DNA of 64,000 bases from Pectobacterium actinidiae (lineage in GTDB: Bacteria; Pseudomonadota; Gammaproteobacteria; Enterobacterales; Enterobacteriaceae), in the NCBI RefSeq assembly GCF_000803315.1, contig NZ_JRMH01000001.1, positions 2,356,001 through 2,420,000 on the forward strand. The letters are read 5' to 3'. The translations under genes and the position numbers were made by a program. Below, piece after piece: positions 36,473-43,229 of the stretch. How positions within the stretch are numbered: the first letter of the stretch is position 1; every line of letters starts with the position of its first letter. Under the pieces are notes generated by a model. It had not been told where the DNA came from. It saw only the letters and a program-made list of their open reading frames with translations, and did no database searches.

Positions 36473-37810
36473 TCACTGTACCTTATGGCGTATTTCGATG
36501 ATTAAGTTACTTAGTGACAAAATATTGAGTCGCTCATCAATTTCGCTTGTGTTGAAAGCATCTAGATTTGCATCCCACTCATCTAAAAGGATAATACGGT
36601 TCCGTATCCCTGATAATGATTCAAGTTGATACAATTGTTTTTGTCCTGTGGAGCCAGGCACTGTGTCATCATCTATATCAATGCCAGGACCAAAAAATAA
36701 AGCATCGGAATGTTGGCTCTTCAAATATTTTATGAGCGATGATTTACCTGCGCCATTCGTCCCCATGATCAATATCCTTCCATTAGGATTACGATCAATG
36801 AAATTGTCACCTAAGATATCCTGTACGTTTATCTCATTCCCATTATAAAGATTGGTAATTGACAATTTCACAGGATCAATGTTAGCAAGATAATCATAAC
36901 CTTTGAGTGTTGTAGAAAAGGAATACAATTTTGTAACTTTTCTCTTCAACAATAAAATCTGGCTTGTACTCATACTTGCAGCATGAATGTTCTGGAACAA
37001 CTGTAAACTTCTTGGCAGTACAGCAACCAGCGCACCGATAGCGACTTCATTCACTGAAACCTGATAATATGAAAACCCTACCAATAATGGAATAGAAATA
37101 AGAATAGGCGTACAGGAAATTATCTGCTCCAATAATTTGTACGACTCTTTTCGCTTGAAATAAATAGACGCTTTCTCTCGGGTTAATGACTGTGCAGAAG
37201 CCAAACGCTCTCGATCACCATAGAACATGCTATCCCATATTTTACTCAAAAAATGCAATGTCGTGATTTTATCATTTTGCATATTTCCAGCCAATCCCCC
37301 TATCTTTCCTTTTGCCAGAAATAAGAGCATGACTGAAAATAACATGCAGAATACAATAACCCCAGCCAACTCCACGCCCAAAATGACAAATAGTGCGATA
37401 GTAGTGAAAATGACGTTAAAATATATGGCGAGAATCTCAACAAACTCAAAGCCAACCTCATCAAAAGTGCTAAGCGCTTCACCACTGAGCCATAGTTGAG
37501 TTAATTTTTTATTCTCATCCGTCGAAAGTGAATGATTACGAGAAACACTTTCCAAAGTTGATAGATAATATTTTTGCCACAGCGAATTCGATAATTTAAC
37601 ACGATAAAATAAAGACACCGAACCCAAAAAATAAGCAATAAAAATAGAAAAAAAGAACAACCCAGTATAAAAAAAAGCCCCAAAGGAGCTTAAATTAATA
37701 TTTTCTCCAGCTCGACCAATAAAATAGGTCGATAATCCAACAAGTATTTGCTGAAGGCAGACAAAGCCAACGCTGATTATAAAAAACTTGTTAAAGAAAA
37801 CGTTATTCAT
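36473..37810 (-). CDS. ABC exporter with reduced nucleotide-binding domain (peptide locus)
   Basis: A 445-aa transmembrane-ATPase fusion. Residues 1-300 form a membrane domain with about six spans. The ATPase part is very short: Walker A GTNGAGKSS at 350-358, a degenerate signature GSTGQKQ at 386-392, Walker B IILLDEW at 406-412 followed by DANLD, and the switch histidine at 442. Only about 35 residues separate Walker A from the signature, against roughly 90-100 in ordinary ABC proteins, so the helical subdomain with the Q-loop is largely missing. The LLDEW Walker B recalls exporters of the YojI/SyrD group for small peptides. Last gene of the minus-strand peptide locus, overlapping the preceding gene by 8 bp. 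Probable role: export of the modified peptide, or immunity. Confidence 0.75.
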   Translation of the reverse strand: MNNVFFNKFFIISVGFVCLQQILVGLSTYFIGRAGENINLSSFGAFFYTGLFFFSIFIAYFLGSVSLFYRVKLSNSLWQKYYLSTLESVSRNHSLSTDENKKLTQLWLSGEALSTFDEVGFEFVEILAIYFNVIFTTIALFVILGVELAGVIVFCMLFSVMLLFLAKGKIGGLAGNMQNDKITTLHFLSKIWDSMFYGDRERLASAQSLTREKASIYFKRKESYKLLEQIISCTPILISIPLLVGFSYYQVSVNEVAIGALVAVLPRSLQLFQNIHAASMSTSQILLLKRKVTKLYSFSTTLKGYDYLANIDPVKLSITNLYNGNEINVQDILGDNFIDRNPNGRILIMGTNGAGKSSLIKYLKSQHSDALFFGPGIDIDDDTVPGSTGQKQLYQLESLSGIRNRIILLDEWDANLDAFNTSEIDERLNILSLSNLIIEIRHKVQ

Positions 37811-38159
37811 ATTTTTTAATGATTGTCCCTGTTAGCTTCAGAGCATGTAACATACGGGGTTTGAGATGCGATGGCAAATTATCTACTATACTATAAATTA
37901 CGTCATCTGAGTTTTCAACACCCAATTGATGAAAAATTTTAACTCTATCTTCTTGATTGTAAGAAGCAGCAAGGCAGGACAATATAAGTCTTTGCTCATT
38001 GTTATCAAATAGAGGTTTTACTTCATCAATAAAAAACTGAGATGTTTTACGCAATGTTACTGCGGAGACTACTTTTACTTTTCGTTTCTTTTCATCTTCC
38101 GTAGTTGCCAAGTTAACATATTCATTGAGTAATTCTATATTTTCCGAATGATAAATCAT
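37803..38159 (-). CDS. Unknown 118-aa helical protein of the peptide locus
   Basis: I do not recognise this protein. It starts at ATG 38159; a TTG at 38168, two bases after the previous stop, would give 121 aa and may be used by coupled translation. The sequence is all-helical in appearance, charged, with a Leu-rich middle (NEQRLILSCLAASYNQ) and ending KPRMLHALKLTGTIIKKYE. No cysteine pair or catalytic motif is seen. It lies between the cupin gene and the exporter, with an 8-bp overlap to the latter. In a modified-peptide locus a small helical protein could carry the precursor, act as adaptor or give immunity; this is inference. Confidence 0.6.
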   Translation of the reverse strand: MIYHSENIELLNEYVNLATTEDEKKRKVKVVSAVTLRKTSQFFIDEVKPLFDNNEQRLILSCLAASYNQEDRVKIFHQLGVENSDDVIYSIVDNLPSHLKPRMLHALKLTGTIIKKYE

Positions 38160-38170
38160 CTTTGACAATT

Positions 38171-38884
38171 TTAGAATGAACCAAATTGTTCAGTTAATGA
38201 AAGCTGTTTTAATTCATGCAACATTTGCTTTCTACACTGAACAGAATCGATCATATTTAAAAGTCTAAAATATTTTATTTTCTTATTAAACATAATATCA
38301 GTCGCAGAGTGATTAACTCTCAACCCAGGAGGAAAGTAGTTAAGCTGCGGAGACAATTCCATGACTGGATGAGTCCTTACTATCAAGCTGACTGTCGGTT
38401 TTTCTAAGTGAAGAACAGCATGTTTTTCCTTTCTGCCATAGGGGATGACCCGGCAGTCTCCTTTTTTACTGATATAGGCCTCAGTGAGTTTGATGTCACC
38501 TAAACTAAGGTTATGGCTAACTTCGTCGGTTTCATCAAATGAATATATCGCATTCAAAGAACTTCCTTCAAGCTGTAGCAGAACCCCAGAAAATCCATGA
38601 TCATGAATTGAGGTATCATTATCCCACCAATTAAGTACCTCAATGTAAAAACGAGAATTGTCGAAAAGTTTCAGGTGTAACTCAGAGAATTCAGAGACTA
38701 TTTGGATTTTAGACATTTCACTATTGTCTAAAACGTCGATTAGTCTAGTAAAAGAAAAGAGAGAGGTTAAATCAATCTTATCTAACTCTGATTTTGCGAT
38801 ATCGGCGAAAGTGTAACAACTATAGTCATCCTCACGCCACCTAGCATCAATATTTCCTGCCAAAGACTTAATTAAATTTAACAT
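38171..38884 (-). CDS. Cysteine dioxygenase-like cupin protein of the peptide locus
   Basis: A 237-aa protein. ATG 38884 has GAGGTG six bases upstream; an ATG at 38896 contains that SD and is rejected. The cupin core shows TSIHDHGFSGVLLQLEGSS (His94 and His96), then IPYGRKEKHAVLHLEKPTVSLI with His155, which together match the 3-His iron site of thiol dioxygenases in order and spacing. The region VRTHPV closes the barrel. The N-terminal 80 and C-terminal 60 residues are helical. It starts 4 bp inside the upstream gene's end. A mononuclear non-haem iron oxygenase acting on the peptide is the natural reading; cysteine dioxygenation is unlikely here because the putative precursor has no cysteine. 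Confidence 0.68.
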   Translation of the reverse strand: MLNLIKSLAGNIDARWREDDYSCYTFADIAKSELDKIDLTSLFSFTRLIDVLDNSEMSKIQIVSEFSELHLKLFDNSRFYIEVLNWWDNDTSIHDHGFSGVLLQLEGSSLNAIYSFDETDEVSHNLSLGDIKLTEAYISKKGDCRVIPYGRKEKHAVLHLEKPTVSLIVRTHPVMELSPQLNYFPPGLRVNHSATDIMFNKKIKYFRLLNMIDSVQCRKQMLHELKQLSLTEQFGSF

Positions 38885-38885
38885 A

Positions 38886-39743
38886 TCACACCTCATGGCT
38901 AAGATTGTTCTGAGCTTTTAATAAAAAATCTCTGGTTCTTTGGGTTATTAAATCATTCAAATTTTTCATTGCTAGTGTTTCTGCAATAGAGTTCATTGTA
39001 TTATTCTTTAATATATCAGTAGCAGGATGAATTGTAACCATATCTGATTCAAGATAATTTCTGCGCGCATTGAGAATTTCATGAGAGACAAGAATGCTAT
39101 GCACAACTTTATCCAATGGCCTTCTTTTCCCAAGTAGAGCAGACATTGAATAATTTTCAGGCTTAACGATTTCCTGATAGTTAAATTGCTCGTGGCACCG
39201 CTCATCAATAAATAACAAATGGTGCGTCAATTCATGCAACAAAAATTCTGCGACATCATGAGATGTCAAGTCGCCATGACCACTAATCCAGATACTGCCT
39301 ATTGCAGTTGAAGAAGAACCACCAAATGATGCAGTATTAAATTCATTAGTAGATTTCCTGAAAAAAATTGTGTGGATAACCAGAGCAAAGATTAACTTAA
39401 TATCAGCATTGCTACTGGATAGTTGATTGTACCCTTTTATAATGAGTTCAGAAAGTTCTCTGTATCTCTCAACACTATGCTTATCGCCTATCATTTTTAA
39501 TTGATTTAGATCATCAAGCTTGCTTGGTTGATAGGCATTTTTTAGCGCATTTATTTTTTCATCATCGACAACAATGATGTTCTCGCTCACGTTAACAGGT
39601 TGATAAGGCTGGTGCTTCTGAATAAATTTCAAATAGAATGGTTTAAGCTCATGAGTATTTTTAACTGATTTATCCCCGAGGAATGGCTGGGATAAAAGAT
39701 AGACATTTTTAACTAACTCTTGCTTACCAAGGATACTTAACAT
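38886..39743 (-). CDS. HExxH-motif protein, putative peptide-modifying (beta-hydroxylase-like) enzyme
   Basis: A 285-aa protein with GGAG five bases before ATG 39743. The metal motif HELTH is at residues 170-174 (FLLHELTHHLLF), and a third candidate ligand, His221, is in HSILVSHEILNARRNYL. This HExxH...H layout, in a protein with a helical C-terminus and no signal peptide, is seen in the HExxH-motif peptide-modification family whose characterised members are, as I recall, 2-oxoglutarate-dependent peptide beta-hydroxylases rather than proteases. A metalloprotease that removes the leader is the main alternative. It is the first gene of the four-gene block and lies just downstream of an IS200-type element that separates it from the putative precursor gene. 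Confidence 0.7.
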   Translation of the reverse strand: MLSILGKQELVKNVYLLSQPFLGDKSVKNTHELKPFYLKFIQKHQPYQPVNVSENIIVVDDEKINALKNAYQPSKLDDLNQLKMIGDKHSVERYRELSELIIKGYNQLSSSNADIKLIFALVIHTIFFRKSTNEFNTASFGGSSSTAIGSIWISGHGDLTSHDVAEFLLHELTHHLLFIDERCHEQFNYQEIVKPENYSMSALLGKRRPLDKVVHSILVSHEILNARRNYLESDMVTIHPATDILKNNTMNSIAETLAMKNLNDLITQRTRDFLLKAQNNLSHEV

Positions 39744-39757
39744 ATAGGCTCCAATAA

Positions 39758-40372
39758 GTAAAAATCCACCTCTTGAAGAGGTGGCTTTAAGTGGGGCCCC
39801 TAGAAGGGGGCCTTGTCCGTTTTAATCCTGCAATAACTCCATTTGCTGTTCGTATTCTTGGTCTTTCTTATCCTGATGCCTCACGTAACGTCTGATAATT
39901 TCTTCGTTCACTCCCACCGTGTCCGCAAAGTATCCTCTAGCCCAAAAGTGATTGCCCCACAGTTTCTTTCTTATATGCGGGAATTTATTGTAGAGACGAA
40001 TTGCCGTGCGCCCTTTCAGGACGCCCATTAGCGTTGAAATTGAGAGTTTCGGTGGAACCATCACGACAAGATGAACATGGTCTGGTTGAACATTTAGTTC
40101 CAATATCTCGCAATCTTTCATATTGCAAAGTATGTAAATCGAACGGTAAAGCTCTTTCCCTACTGTGCCCGTTAAAATCTTGTAGCGATATTTTGGGGTC
40201 CAAACCAAGTGGTATTTGCAACGCCAAAACACATGTGCTGAACTTCTATAACTGCTCATGTCAGTGATTTCCTTCTTACTTGTGGTGAGTAAGCTGGAAT
40301 TTTCTGGCATGGGCTTCCTTCAGGCTATAGCCTCACAGGGACAATCACCACCTCCCGAGGAGGTGGTTTAAG
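39758..40372 (-). mobile_element. IS200/IS605-family insertion sequence (IS200 group)
   Basis: A single-gene element with a Y1 transposase and no terminal inverted repeats, but with subterminal hairpins, as expected for IS200. At the left the palindrome CCACCTCTTGAAGAGGTGG is at 39766-39784; at the right CCACCTCCCGAGGAGGTGG is at 40348-40366. A second stem, GGCCCC...GGGGCC, lies at about 39795-39812 between the left end and the gene. Exact ends are uncertain by a few bases. It has inserted between the precursor gene with its terminator and the modification genes. Confidence 0.85.
39822..40259 (-). CDS. tnpA: IS200-type Y1 (HUH) transposase TnpA
   Basis: A 145-aa transposase that cuts and joins single-stranded DNA. 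The start at MSSYRSSAHVFWRCKYHLVW (40259) is the usual one for IS200; the frame is open to 40310. The HUH motif is His61-Val-His63 in QPDHVHLVV, and the catalytic tyrosine is Tyr125 in EEIIRRYVRHQ. All active-site residues are in place and the length is normal, so the element may still move. It reads in the same direction as the peptide locus. Confidence 0.93.
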   Translation of the reverse strand: MSSYRSSAHVFWRCKYHLVWTPKYRYKILTGTVGKELYRSIYILCNMKDCEILELNVQPDHVHLVVMVPPKLSISTLMGVLKGRTAIRLYNKFPHIRKKLWGNHFWARGYFADTVGVNEEIIRRYVRHQDKKDQEYEQQMELLQD

Positions 40373-40377
40373 GCTGA

Positions 40378-40410
40378 CAATAAAAGCACCCAAACATCGG
40401 GTGCTTATTG
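40378..40410 (-). terminator. Hairpin terminator/attenuator directly after the putative precursor gene
   Basis: On the minus strand CAATAAGCACCC (complement of 40399-40410) pairs with GGGTGCTTTTATTG (complement of 40378-40391), loop of seven bases and a two-T bulge. It begins one base after the precursor stop. Partial read-through at such a hairpin gives more precursor than enzyme message, an arrangement common in peptide loci. Confidence 0.75.
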
Positions 40411-40411
40411 T

Positions 40412-40543
40412 CTACGCATCAAAAGCAAGCATGTTCATTGGCCCAAGAATGGATACTTCTTCACTTTCCATCTTGTTAACTTGATTTTCCGTTGCTTCAA
40501 TTTCCATTTCCTTCACTGAATTAATCAGATCTTGAATATCCAT
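40412..40543 (-). CDS. Putative RiPP precursor peptide, 43 aa
   Basis: A short gene with a strong ribosome binding site (GAGGTAA eight bases before ATG 40543). The peptide begins MDIQDLINSVKEMEIEATE, an acidic, amphipathic helical segment like many RiPP leaders, continues through QVNKMESEEV, and ends with a different, hydrophobic stretch SILGPMNMLAFDA. It has no Cys, Trp, Thr-rich or Gly-rich core, so lanthipeptide, thiazole and sactipeptide types are unlikely; Asn, Asp, Pro, Met or Phe could be targets of oxidation. A terminator follows immediately, then the IS200 element and the HExxH, cupin, unknown and ABC genes on the same strand. The leader/core boundary is not visible. Confidence 0.66.
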   Translation of the reverse strand: MDIQDLINSVKEMEIEATENQVNKMESEEVSILGPMNMLAFDA

Positions 40544-40639
40544 AGTGTATTACCTCATATATGAAATTTAATACCCATGCAAAATCACCGGGCATTTCGA
40601 CACTACAAAAACAGACCACAAAAGTAAACAAAAAAAATA

Positions 40640-41118
40640 CAATTAATGTCAAATTAAATAACAAATAAATATAATAATTATGACCAAAAAAATATCATCA
40701 AAGTAATATCAACTGATATTATTTTGATGATTAACTGTGGGGGTGAGTTAATTCCTTCCGTTATCCCAACGCTGTATTCATTGAAAAACTTAGAGCAGAA
40801 TGGAGTACTGAAGATACTTCTTAAAAGCACCAGTAACGATCGAAAGCACAATACCCAACAACACAGCTGCGGGTAAGAGCGACAGATTCGACCACACAGC
40901 AGTTGGTCAGGACAAATACAACATACAGGGGACATACATAGCAGGCTTCACAAACCGCTTAGCATGATAATGGATAAAACAGGATTCGTAGCCAGCGCCG
41001 TAGAGCCGTAAATCCCCATGAACCAGACCATCAGCGCCCTCTGTCACTCCAACCATGATAAAAGGCGGTACAGATAGCACCAGAATGCCAACCTGTATAG
41101 CAAAAATGATCGTTGAAG
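40640..41118 (-). pseudogene. Decayed membrane-protein gene (permease-like remnant)
   Basis: On the minus strand two neighbouring frames give hydrophobic fragments, first TIIFAIQVGILVLSVPP near 41100, later LSLLPAAVLLGIVLSIV near 40870, interrupted by stops and frameshifts. They look like spans of a transporter, but the family cannot be named. The remnant ends where the IS3-type remnant begins at 41119. The remaining part toward 40544 is AT-rich and probably holds the promoter of the precursor gene. Confidence 0.4.
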
Positions 41119-41330
41119 TGACACAGTAAATTTGGCCACCTGAATTGGGGGGATATTCTTACCTCAACACAAAACAGGTGACTTCATGAATAAGAAAATA
41201 AAGCGTACCTTTTTCCCCCTAGTTCAGACTAGAAGGTGATCTACTTATTACTGATAAGGGGTATTCATGTCGCGTAAAGGATAGCAAGCGAAGTGAAAAC
41301 GCAATAATGCGGAGAAATAACTGAAATCAG
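41119..41330 (+). pseudogene. Remnant of an IS3-family element (left end and orfA start)
   Basis: Starts TGACACAGTAAATTTGGCC like an IS left end, then ATG 41186 opens MNKKIKRTFFPLVQTRR and stops; a second frame continues LLITDKGYSCR, which corresponds to the usual orfA sequence after MNKK.KRTF.P (QLIVDKGYSYR-like). So this is orfA broken by a frameshift, with the rest lost. It forms the right edge of the AT-rich insert next to hrpN. Confidence 0.6.
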
Positions 41331-41373
41331 GGCAACCAATTAATTAATAATTAATTTAATTATGATTAATAAC

Positions 41374-41403
41374 CAGGGAGCAGCGCTTCCGCCCTGCTCC
41401 CTG
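41374..41403 (-). terminator. Terminator-like hairpin after hrpN
   Basis: CAGGGAGCAG (41374-41383) and CTGCTCCCTG (41394-41403) form a perfect 10-bp stem, 13 bp after the hrpN stop. On the minus strand it is followed by GTTATTAATC, a modest T-tract. Confidence 0.7.
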
Positions 41404-41416
41404 TAGTTTCTTCGCT

Positions 41417-42523
41417 TTAGCTGGAGAGCTTTTGCAGCCCCATATTAACGATACGGTCACCAATCATCGACGCATCAATGCCCAGAGACGCGCCGCCGTT
41501 GCCGCGAGCGTGCAGGTTGGTATTGCCGGTATCGCCCGCTACCGCGCTCTTGATCATGCCGACCGCCTTCATGAATTTATCCATGCTGCCTTTGGTCATG
41601 CCATCATCATCCGGCTTGCTCAGCGCTTTCGCCCAGGATTTGTCATCCTGCTTTGCCGTCTGCCAGTTATCTTTCTGGTATTCCGGTTTACCGAAGACTT
41701 CAGGATATTGATCCATAAACTGACCAATTTCTTTCGCCATCTTACGGTCTTCTTTATCGACGAAGTAACGCGTCGGACTGTCGTTGTGCGTGCTAATGTT
41801 GTTCAGTTCCTGCAAACCGGCTTTTTGCCCAACGCTCATCCCCAGTGTGTTGCCCAGCTGATTAAACGCACCCGCGCCGCTCAAGCCTTGCAGGCCGTTG
41901 TTGCCCAATTGCAGCGGTGACGTTTGCCCTTTCGTCTGGCTCAGACCATTGCCCAAAATCGCGGACAGCGCATCGTTTACGCCTTGGGTATACGCAGAAA
42001 TTTCCGGCGACGTTGGCTGTTTGTTGCCGAAAAGCCCACCTTGCTGTTGTGACATACCACCGCCCAGCAGATCCTCCAGGGCGCTAGACAGGAGGCTGCC
42101 CATCATCGCGGCTGGGTTCATGGCATTCATACCCGCACCTAGCGCCCCGCCCAAACCACTGCCGAGCGCACTGCCAAGGCTACTGCCGAGACCGCCGCCC
42201 AGGCCACCGCCCAGCAAACCGCCACCGAGTCCACCTAAACTGCTGCCCAAGCCACCGAGCCCGCCGCCCAATCCTTGTCCCAGTAAACCACCACTCAGTC
42301 CGCCTAAGCTGCTACCCATGCCACCACCCATCATGCTGCCCATGAACATCATGGATGTCATAATGTCGGACAGCTGTTCTGCGATGTTGCTAAGCTGACC
42401 ACCCAGTGCTGACTGCGACGACGATGCGCCATTTTGTGAAGACTGAGGTTGAAATAAATCGCCGTTACCGCTTGCTTTGATCGTGATTTGCAGAGAAGTA
42501 CCGCCACCAAGAGAATTAAGCAT
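41417..42523 (-). CDS. hrpN: Harpin HrpN
   Basis: A 368-aa type III secreted harpin: no cysteine, Gly-rich, heat-stable in family members, elicits the plant hypersensitive response. The N-terminus [19 protein letters not shown] is characteristic. Residues about 60-135 are a long run of GLGG/SSLGG-type imperfect repeats; the C-terminal half ([20 protein letters not shown] and after) is conserved among HrpN proteins. GAGGAAAC stands before ATG 42523. It has its own hrp box at 42606-42633 and a terminator behind it, so it is an independent unit as well as the last gene of the hrpA operon direction. Confidence 0.95.
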   Translation of the reverse strand: MLNSLGGGTSLQITIKASGNGDLFQPQSSQNGASSSQSALGGQLSNIAEQLSDIMTSMMFMGSMMGGGMGSSLGGLSGGLLGQGLGGGLGGLGSSLGGLGGGLLGGGLGGGLGSSLGSALGSGLGGALGAGMNAMNPAAMMGSLLSSALEDLLGGGMSQQQGGLFGNKQPTSPEISAYTQGVNDALSAILGNGLSQTKGQTSPLQLGNNGLQGLSGAGAFNQLGNTLGMSVGQKAGLQELNNISTHNDSPTRYFVDKEDRKMAKEIGQFMDQYPEVFGKPEYQKDNWQTAKQDDKSWAKALSKPDDDGMTKGSMDKFMKAVGMIKSAVAGDTGNTNLHARGNGGASLGIDASMIGDRIVNMGLQKLSS

Positions 42524-42605
42524 AATGTTTCCTCAATGAATAAATGGGTTATGAAAGCGCCACTGGATGTGCGGTTAACCCGCGTAATTGTGACTCTCCC
42601 CCCAT

Positions 42606-42633
42606 TAAGTGATTTTCTTGCCTGCTCAGTTCC
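42606..42633 (-). promoter_or_regulatory. hrp box for hrpN
   Basis: Minus strand: GGAACT (42628-42633), 15-base spacer, TCACTTA (42606-42612). Two deviations from the consensus GGAACC/CCACNNA, but exact spacing and position 83 bp from the hrpN start. The upstream half overlaps the hrpV stop codon. Confidence 0.75.
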
Positions 42634-43018
42634 CCCCGTACGCACGAAAACACATGACTTTTTCATGGTTCAGCGCGTCGGCAGACCGGCCAAACGCCAC
42701 AGTTTCGTCGATTGCCATCGCTGAATCAGTGAATGTGGATAATGGCCGACGTAACCGCAGATGTTGCTGTTCATCCAGGCTCAGGCTAATAGCAAACAGT
42801 GCGTCAGCCTCCAGAAAGCGACGTTGTAAAATTTGCCGCAGCATTCCGGGGTAATGTCGGGCAGGAGCCAGCGTTAAGGTGAGCGTCGCCTGCCGCGCCG
42901 ACACAGCCGTAAACCACAGCGTGACGCCCGGCTGTACCGTCCAACAAGCGGCCGGCGTCGTTTCCAGCGCCGTGAGAAAGTCATGCTGATTGTCGAATTC
43001 CGCTGCTGGCTCACTCAT
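42626..43018 (-). CDS. hrpV: HrpV
   Basis: A 130-aa cytoplasmic protein. In Pseudomonas syringae HrpV restrains the HrpS/HrpR activators; the Erwinia/Pectobacterium gene in the same position, between hrpT and hrpN, is taken to be its counterpart. Sequence: FDNQHDFLTALETTPAACW near the start, and a long helical middle MLRQILQRRFLEADALFAISL. Start ATG 43018 overlaps the hrpT stop by 8 bp. Assignment rests on gene order plus size, since these proteins vary. Confidence 0.82.
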   Translation of the reverse strand: MSEPAAEFDNQHDFLTALETTPAACWTVQPGVTLWFTAVSARQATLTLTLAPARHYPGMLRQILQRRFLEADALFAISLSLDEQQHLRLRRPLSTFTDSAMAIDETVAFGRSADALNHEKVMCFRAYGGN

Positions 43019-43202
43019 CCACGCTGACCCTGCTGTAATCCGCCGGGCCGCTACGCAAATCGGGCTGCCACCAGATGATTAATTGCCGCGTTTCCGGCTG
43101 CGGACGGCAGGTCACCGAGGCGCAGTTGGCGACCTGGCGCGGGGCATTGCAGGCGCTCAGCAAGAGTGCTATCAGCGCAGCGGACAGTGCTTTATGATTC
43201 AT
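43011..43202 (-). CDS. hrpT: HrpT, outer-membrane lipoprotein
   Basis: A 63-aa lipoprotein: MNHKALSAALIALLLSACNA has a signal peptide with lipobox LSAC (Cys18), and three further cysteines follow (NCASVTCRPQ). Located after hrcC, as in other group-I hrp clusters. In Erwinia-type systems HrpT is thought to help the HrcC secretin assemble in the outer membrane (pilotin-like). Good SD GAAG at nine bases before ATG 43202. Confidence 0.88.
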   Translation of the reverse strand: MNHKALSAALIALLLSACNAPRQVANCASVTCRPQPETRQLIIWWQPDLRSGPADYSRVSVDE

Positions 43203-43229
43203 GACAACTTCCTGTTTTAATTGAGATCG

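Noticed and set aside
36473..40543. CRISPR or toxin-antitoxin explanation for the AT-rich block
   Set aside because: No repeats with spacers, no Cas motifs and no toxin pair; gene order and motifs fit a modified-peptide locus better.
40678..40935. 85-codon Cys-rich minus-strand frame considered as a second precursor peptide
   Set aside because: Its neighbouring frames encode fragments of transmembrane segments, so it is better explained as an out-of-frame part of a decayed permease gene; no SD.
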